17,190 nt of DNA from a bacterium 210917-SL.2.15 (GTDB lineage Bacteria > Bacillota > Clostridia > Oscillospirales > Oscillospiraceae). The position numbers were made by a program, and so were the translations under genes. The notes under the pieces are model-generated. The model was not told the DNA's origin. It saw only the letters and a program-made list of their open reading frames with translations, and did no database searches. Below are positions 13,684-17,190 of the stretch, piece by piece (positions within the stretch are counted from its first letter, which is position 1; the number at the start of each line of letters is the position of its first letter). The DNA is taken from contig JAJCJC010000026.1 in NCBI GenBank assembly GCA_020555605.1, positions 1 through 17,190 on the forward strand. Direction: 5' to 3'.

Positions 13684-14745
13684 TCACTCCAACGTTTGCA
13701 CAGACAGTTCCCCCAACACCGGCAGCACGGATACCGACGCCGCCACATCGTCCGCCGGCAACAGAATGCGATAGCCGGCGATACCGTGCAAGCCGTTCAG
13801 CAGAGCGTATAGTTCAGACAGCGGCACCGCACAGCCTAGCCGCGCGCCGGTAAAATAGGCCCGCAGCGCTGCTTCTACCGTTTTTTTTGCCGTTTCAAGT
13901 GTCTCTCCTGTTCCCACCTGTACTCCGACGGCGATATCCACTGCCTTGGTCGCGGGCGCTTTCACCTGCACATCCACTGCGATTTCCCGCTTTCGTTCTA
14001 GATCCGCCTGGATCTCCCGGAGCAGTGCCTCTTCCGGTACGCCTGCCGTGGTCGCCACATAAACATCCACCGTTCCGATCCCTCTGGCCCGGCCTACGGC
14101 TCTGGCCGCCGCCACTCCGGGATACAGCATAGCTTCCGTCTCATAAAAGGCTGCGTTAGCCCCATTAGGTAAGCGCTGGTAACTGTCCAAGATCCGCTCG
14201 CGCAGGCTTTCATCGTCCTCTTCATCTTCTCCGCCGGCAAAGGCTGTGCTGTTACTACAGCTGACAATACCCGCCGGCGGCGCAGACAGGAACAAAACCG
14301 TATCTGCCGCCGTATTGCCCGCCGCACCGGCTTCCACCGCCTGCGCTGGCGCATCCACAAAGGTTTCCCCCGCAGCCAGAGCTGTTTCCTGCACCGTTTC
14401 ATACCGCACCCCCGCGGCATTGAGGCATACGGTCCCTGCCGGGATTGAGAGAGCCTCCTGCGGCGCAGTCCGCACGGAAAAGCGCATCGTGCCCGTGGCT
14501 TTTACTGCATCGCGGCGCTCCAGCGCCCGCGTCTGCGCATGATAATCCAGATAGATCCCCTGCGCCGTTTGTGGAAAACTCTGCCGCTGCACCCAATCCA
14601 TCTGGGCATACAGGGCCTGCACTTGCGCCGCTACAGCATACAGCCGCACAGCCAGATCACAGGAATGGGAAACATCCCGCCCGATGCGCTTTGAAAAATC
14701 CTCCAACAGCTCCTGATAAATTTCCTCCACCGTTTTCAAACCCAT
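13684..14745 (-). CDS. Baseplate J/gp47 family protein
   Basis: This 353-residue protein is a structural wedge of the contractile tail baseplate. The N-terminus (KTVEEIYQELLEDFSKRIG, then YLDYHAQTRALERRDAVKATGTMRFS) is typical, followed by SIPAGTVCLNAAGVRYET and the acidic EDEEDDESLRERIL block (about 190-205), a hallmark of the family. The C-terminal half is alpha/beta (GTVDVYVAT, DIAVGVQV, LSELYALLNGLHGIAGYRIL). GAGAGGAG, which overlaps the end of the gp25 gene, precedes the ATG. Length is usual and the gene appears intact. It corresponds to XkdT in PBSX order. Confidence 0.93.
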   Translation of the reverse strand: MGLKTVEEIYQELLEDFSKRIGRDVSHSCDLAVRLYAVAAQVQALYAQMDWVQRQSFPQTAQGIYLDYHAQTRALERRDAVKATGTMRFSVRTAPQEALSIPAGTVCLNAAGVRYETVQETALAAGETFVDAPAQAVEAGAAGNTAADTVLFLSAPPAGIVSCSNSTAFAGGEDEEDDESLRERILDSYQRLPNGANAAFYETEAMLYPGVAAARAVGRARGIGTVDVYVATTAGVPEEALLREIQADLERKREIAVDVQVKAPATKAVDIAVGVQVGTGETLETAKKTVEAALRAYFTGARLGCAVPLSELYALLNGLHGIAGYRILLPADDVAASVSVLPVLGELSVQTLE

Positions 14746-14752
14746 TCTCCTC

Positions 14753-15103
14753 TCATTGAATGGTCAGCGCCACCTCGATAGGGTCGCCCTTGTACTGCAA
14801 CGCGATGCGCAGCGTATAAAGCCCCTGCGCCACATTCTCCAGCGTCACGCCGGCAACGTCCAGATCCGCCTCTTCACGCAACGCCTCCCGTACCGCCGCC
14901 TCGGCCGCGCTGGTCCGCTCCCGCGCGCTCACCCGGCCCAGCTGATGCAGCGTACTCCCCAGCGTGGGGATAAAAGGGAATCCTTCCCGGCGGGCCGTCA
15001 GGCGGTACAGCACCCGCTGGATCAACTCCGCGCTGCCGTCCACCGTTTCCATCCCGCCGTTCTCCAACGCCACATAATCTCCATTTCTGATTTTTAATTC
15101 CAT
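14753..15103 (-). CDS. gp25/XkdS-type (DUF2634) baseplate wedge protein
   Basis: This 116-residue protein resembles T4 gp25/P2 gpW and PBSX XkdS, a sheath-initiating wedge of the baseplate. Characteristic segments are AELIQRVLYRLTARREGFPFIPTLGSTL (25-52) and EAAVREALREEADLDVAGV (68-86), ending in LYTLRIALQYKGDPIEVAL. GAGGAGAAC lies upstream of the ATG. It sits between the spike-like gene and gpJ, in the order expected for PBSX-type clusters. Confidence 0.87.
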   Translation of the reverse strand: MELKIRNGDYVALENGGMETVDGSAELIQRVLYRLTARREGFPFIPTLGSTLHQLGRVSARERTSAAEAAVREALREEADLDVAGVTLENVAQGLYTLRIALQYKGDPIEVALTIQ

Positions 15104-15124
15104 AGCCTTGTTCTCCTCTGCACC

Positions 15125-15526
15125 TCACAGCCCGCCCGATCCGGATGTGCCACAATTGCACGGGGTATACGCCTCTCCGTTGATCAGCAACTGCCCGGTC
15201 AGTTCAACGGTGCCGTTGTTGCGCAGGCAAATGGACGCTCCCTCAGAAAAGAGATATACCTCTCCGTCCTCCAGCGCCGCCGTCCCCTGCTCTCTGTGTG
15301 TGCCCAGCACAAAAACTTCTTCCCCGCCAGGACCGCCTTTGAGTACCACCACCCGGTCGCCGCCTTTGGGCTGCCAAAGCATACCACCCGGCGTACACAC
15401 AGGAAGATCCCGCACTTCGCCTCGAGCATACACTCCCGCCCGGTCGCCGCCGATGGTGGTCACGCCCAAATCTGCCGCAGTTTCATCTGCTGTACGCGCC
15501 GCCCTCAGCTTTTGCGATAGCCACAT
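15125..15526 (-). CDS. Small phage baseplate spike-like protein (gpV/gp5-type OB fold)
   Basis: This 133-residue protein occupies the XkdR position between the hub (XkdQ-like) and gp25 genes. The middle (GVYARGEVRDLPVCTPGGMLWQPKGGDRVVVLKGGPGGEEVFVLG, about 31-75) has the strand order of the OB fold seen in gpV/gp5 spikes. After it come short alternating strands (EVYLFSEGASICLRNNGTVELTGQLLINGE), like a truncated triple-stranded beta-helix. The C-terminus carries PCNCGTSGSGGL. Start at 15526: GGAGG is placed upstream, and ATG overlaps the hub gene stop (TAATG). It may instead be a DUF2577 member; the spike role is inferred from fold pattern and position. Confidence 0.75.
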   Translation of the reverse strand: MWLSQKLRAARTADETAADLGVTTIGGDRAGVYARGEVRDLPVCTPGGMLWQPKGGDRVVVLKGGPGGEEVFVLGTHREQGTAALEDGEVYLFSEGASICLRNNGTVELTGQLLINGEAYTPCNCGTSGSGGL

Positions 15527-16473
15527 TATTCCTCCAACCTCCTCATACACAGTGTTGTCGTTTCTCCCGCAGCACTGCAGCAGTATGCTGCCTCGTTTAC
15601 ATAGAAGTCGCCCTGAATGCCAATATCGCCGCGCTCCATGCGCACCACGCTCCCCGGCGCTGCATTCTGTCTTCCCGGTAGCGCCGCCGTCAGCTGCCGT
15701 GCCCCCTCCCGGGAGCGCTCGATCTGATATTGCCCCGTGTAGCGCATCGCCGCGCTGCTGCTGCGCCCCGGCACATACAGCACTCGCCGGCAGCAGCCGC
15801 CCCGGGCCAGAAACGATGCATACTCCACCCGCTGCGTCTGGCGGCGCACTTTGTCCACCACCAGCACTTCCGAATACACACCATAGCGCCTGTCCCGCCA
15901 GCGCAGCTCCAACAGAGGTGTCTTTGTGCCGATCACAAGCCGTGTCCCGCTGTCCTTCCACGGCGCGGGCAGCAACAGTCCTTCCGCCGTAATACGTGGT
16001 ACAAAGCCGCCAACCCACCGGGTAAAGCCTTCCAGCGCCCTCCACTGGCTTTCGCCGCTGGACACGCTGTATTCTGCCTCTCCCTGAAGTTCTGTAAACG
16101 TTCCCCAAGGCAAGCCATAGGGCGCCACATGACGGCGCAGCAGCTCCGAAAGCGTGGGTCTGGTATAAGTCACCGCTTCCGCCTCGTTGTCCAGCAGCAG
16201 TGCGGCCAAGCCTCGGCCACTAATCTCCAGCGTTCGCCCGGCGCCATTTTGCACAATCTCTGTTTCATCCACCACTGCCCGGAGCAAAACGATCCCCTTT
16301 TCCTGCAGTGTCACACGCCAGGCCCGCTCCAAAAGCGCGGCCTGCGCCGCGTCATAGGGGCATTTCAGGCGAAAACTATCGCAGGGCACGCCGCCCGTCA
16401 GCGTCGCTTCCCATTCCAAAAGAGGCGCGAGCACAAGGCTGCCACCGCCGTAAAGCTGCACAACCGCTTCCAT
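15526..16473 (-). CDS. Tail hub/late control protein (XkdQ, gpD/gp27-like)
   Basis: This 315-residue protein resembles PBSX XkdQ, whose role is the baseplate hub that joins the tail tube to the spike. Typical features are an N-terminal beta region with APLLEWEATLTGGVPCDSFRLKCPYD, TEIVQNGAGRTLEISGRGLAALLLDNEAEAVTYTRPTLSELLRRHVAPYGL, a WRALEGFTRWVGGFVPRITAEGLLL block found in gpD-like proteins, and a C-terminal VVRMERGDIGIQGDFYVNEA strand set. The start at 16473 is shared with the TAA of the LysM gene (TAATG overlap), so translation is coupled. A further upstream ATG at 16584 lies inside that gene and is rejected. Confidence 0.86.
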   Translation of the reverse strand: MEAVVQLYGGGSLVLAPLLEWEATLTGGVPCDSFRLKCPYDAAQAALLERAWRVTLQEKGIVLLRAVVDETEIVQNGAGRTLEISGRGLAALLLDNEAEAVTYTRPTLSELLRRHVAPYGLPWGTFTELQGEAEYSVSSGESQWRALEGFTRWVGGFVPRITAEGLLLPAPWKDSGTRLVIGTKTPLLELRWRDRRYGVYSEVLVVDKVRRQTQRVEYASFLARGGCCRRVLYVPGRSSSAAMRYTGQYQIERSREGARQLTAALPGRQNAAPGSVVRMERGDIGIQGDFYVNEAAYCCSAAGETTTLCMRRLEE

Positions 16474-17057
16474 TATGCCACACGCACCTTCTGTCCCACC
16501 GTAATGTAATTCGGATTTTTGATGCCGGGATTCAGTTGCAATATCGTCTCCAACGACGTACCGCATGCGCACGCAATCCCCCACAGCGTTTCGCCCTTGC
16601 GCACGGTATGATAGCGCGCCTGCACCGCAGTGCTCTTACCATCTTCAACGGGTGCTGCACCAGCGCCTACCACCACCGTTTTCTGCAGTTCCGTTTCATA
16701 CAAATCACAGTTCTCCCAAAATTCAAAGGTATACGCCACATAATCCGGCCGCGGTGCCTGTGCCAGGGAAAGTGCCGCAAAATACACGTGGGCTGATTGC
16801 CAACAGGGGTGCACCAGCACTCCCTCGCCTCCGTCGTAATACACGGTAGCCAAGCGTTTGAATTCTTCATAAGCATCTTTCCCCACAAATTCGCCGCTGC
16901 CTTTCATCACGCGCATCTCCTGCCCGAGATTCTGCAACACATAATAGCCGTAGGGCACTTCCCGCGCTGTCAGACGACGGTGATAAGTGATGCTGTAGCT
17001 TTTCGGGTTATGGGGCCATACATATTCCTTATAGCGCATAGGCTGCAATTTGGCCAT
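16473..17057 (-). CDS. LysM domain tail protein (XkdP-like)
   Basis: This 194-residue protein has an N-terminal tail-specific domain (MAKLQPMRYKEYVWPHNPKSYSITYHRRL, 1-29; YGYYVLQNLGQEMRVMKGSGEFVGKDAYEEF, 36-66) and a C-terminal LysM domain (149-193; YHTVRKGETLWGIACACGTSLETILQLNPGIKNPNYITVGQKVRV), which binds peptidoglycan in other proteins. PBSX XkdP has the same plan. A strong GAGGAGGG precedes the ATG at 17057. It is the second gene in the visible leftward operon. Confidence 0.9.
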   Translation of the reverse strand: MAKLQPMRYKEYVWPHNPKSYSITYHRRLTAREVPYGYYVLQNLGQEMRVMKGSGEFVGKDAYEEFKRLATVYYDGGEGVLVHPCWQSAHVYFAALSLAQAPRPDYVAYTFEFWENCDLYETELQKTVVVGAGAAPVEDGKSTAVQARYHTVRKGETLWGIACACGTSLETILQLNPGIKNPNYITVGQKVRVA

Positions 17058-17096
17058 GTCTTCCCTCCTCGTATAATAAGATTAAAGTTAATAGTT

Positions 17097-17189
17097 TTAG
17101 GTATCAGCAGGCTTTGGGATGCCCGTGATACAATAGCTGTAGGACAGCAGGGTCAAGTTCTCACCCTCCTGGTTGAGCCGCAAGGCTGC
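17097..17189 (-). CDS. C-terminal end of an unidentified tail-cluster gene (partial)
   Basis: The last 30 codons of a leftward frame enter from the right edge and end with TAA at 17097-17099: AALRLNQEGENLTLLSYSYC followed by ITGIPKPADT. The fragment is too short to identify. In PBSX order the gene before xkdP is the tape measure protein, but this tail does not clearly show that. A 39-bp AT-rich gap separates it from the LysM gene. Confidence 0.5.
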   Translation of the reverse strand, partial: AALRLNQEGENLTLLSYSYCITGIPKPADT

Positions 17190-17190
17190 T

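Overview
The window looks like a GC-rich chromosomal segment from a gut-type Clostridia (Oscillospiraceae/Ruminococcaceae-like; this placement is an inference). It rests on Firmicutes-style AGGAGG ribosome binding sites, sigma-A-type promoters with 16-17 bp spacers, tRNAs with encoded CCA, DUF4179 and DUF4230 proteins, and a PBSX-like tail gene cluster.

Layout. (1) 1-1460 is accessory. A compact AT-richer cassette holds a rightward XRE repressor and two leftward ribbon-helix-helix proteins. It is bracketed by inverted copies of a roughly 95-bp hairpin-bearing repeat and followed by a gene-free stretch with degenerate tandem repeats of about 50 bp. (2) 1462-5083 is a rightward operon: COG2509 flavoprotein, MOSC protein, D-2-hydroxyacid dehydrogenase and an unrecognised small protein, closed by a strong terminator. 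(3) 5275-7546 holds a probable zinc-dependent phospholipase C-like protein, then an ECF sigma factor translationally coupled to a DUF4179 membrane protein. (4) 7605-9632 is a leftward asnS-DUF4230 operon. (5) 9798-10816 holds a DUF1294 membrane protein and a five-tRNA array (Gly, Arg, His, Gln, Lys) with its own promoter and terminator. (6) 10857-12746 holds a LUD-domain protein and an iron-type alcohol dehydrogenase behind a promoter whose -10 box lies inside a perfect 32-bp palindrome. A small acidic-tailed membrane protein follows. (7) 13101-17189 is a leftward, tightly coupled baseplate cluster of a contractile phage tail (xkdP-xkdU order), entering from the right edge and ending at a bidirectional terminator with no tail-fibre gene.

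Most of the window is ordinary core genome. The points most worth a second look are the self-contained regulator cassette between inverted hairpin repeats, the large operator-like palindrome on the LUD/alcohol dehydrogenase promoter, and the fibre-less baseplate cluster with a miniature spike protein ending in a Cys-x-Cys tip. I see no clear toxin, CRISPR array, complete transposase or integrase.
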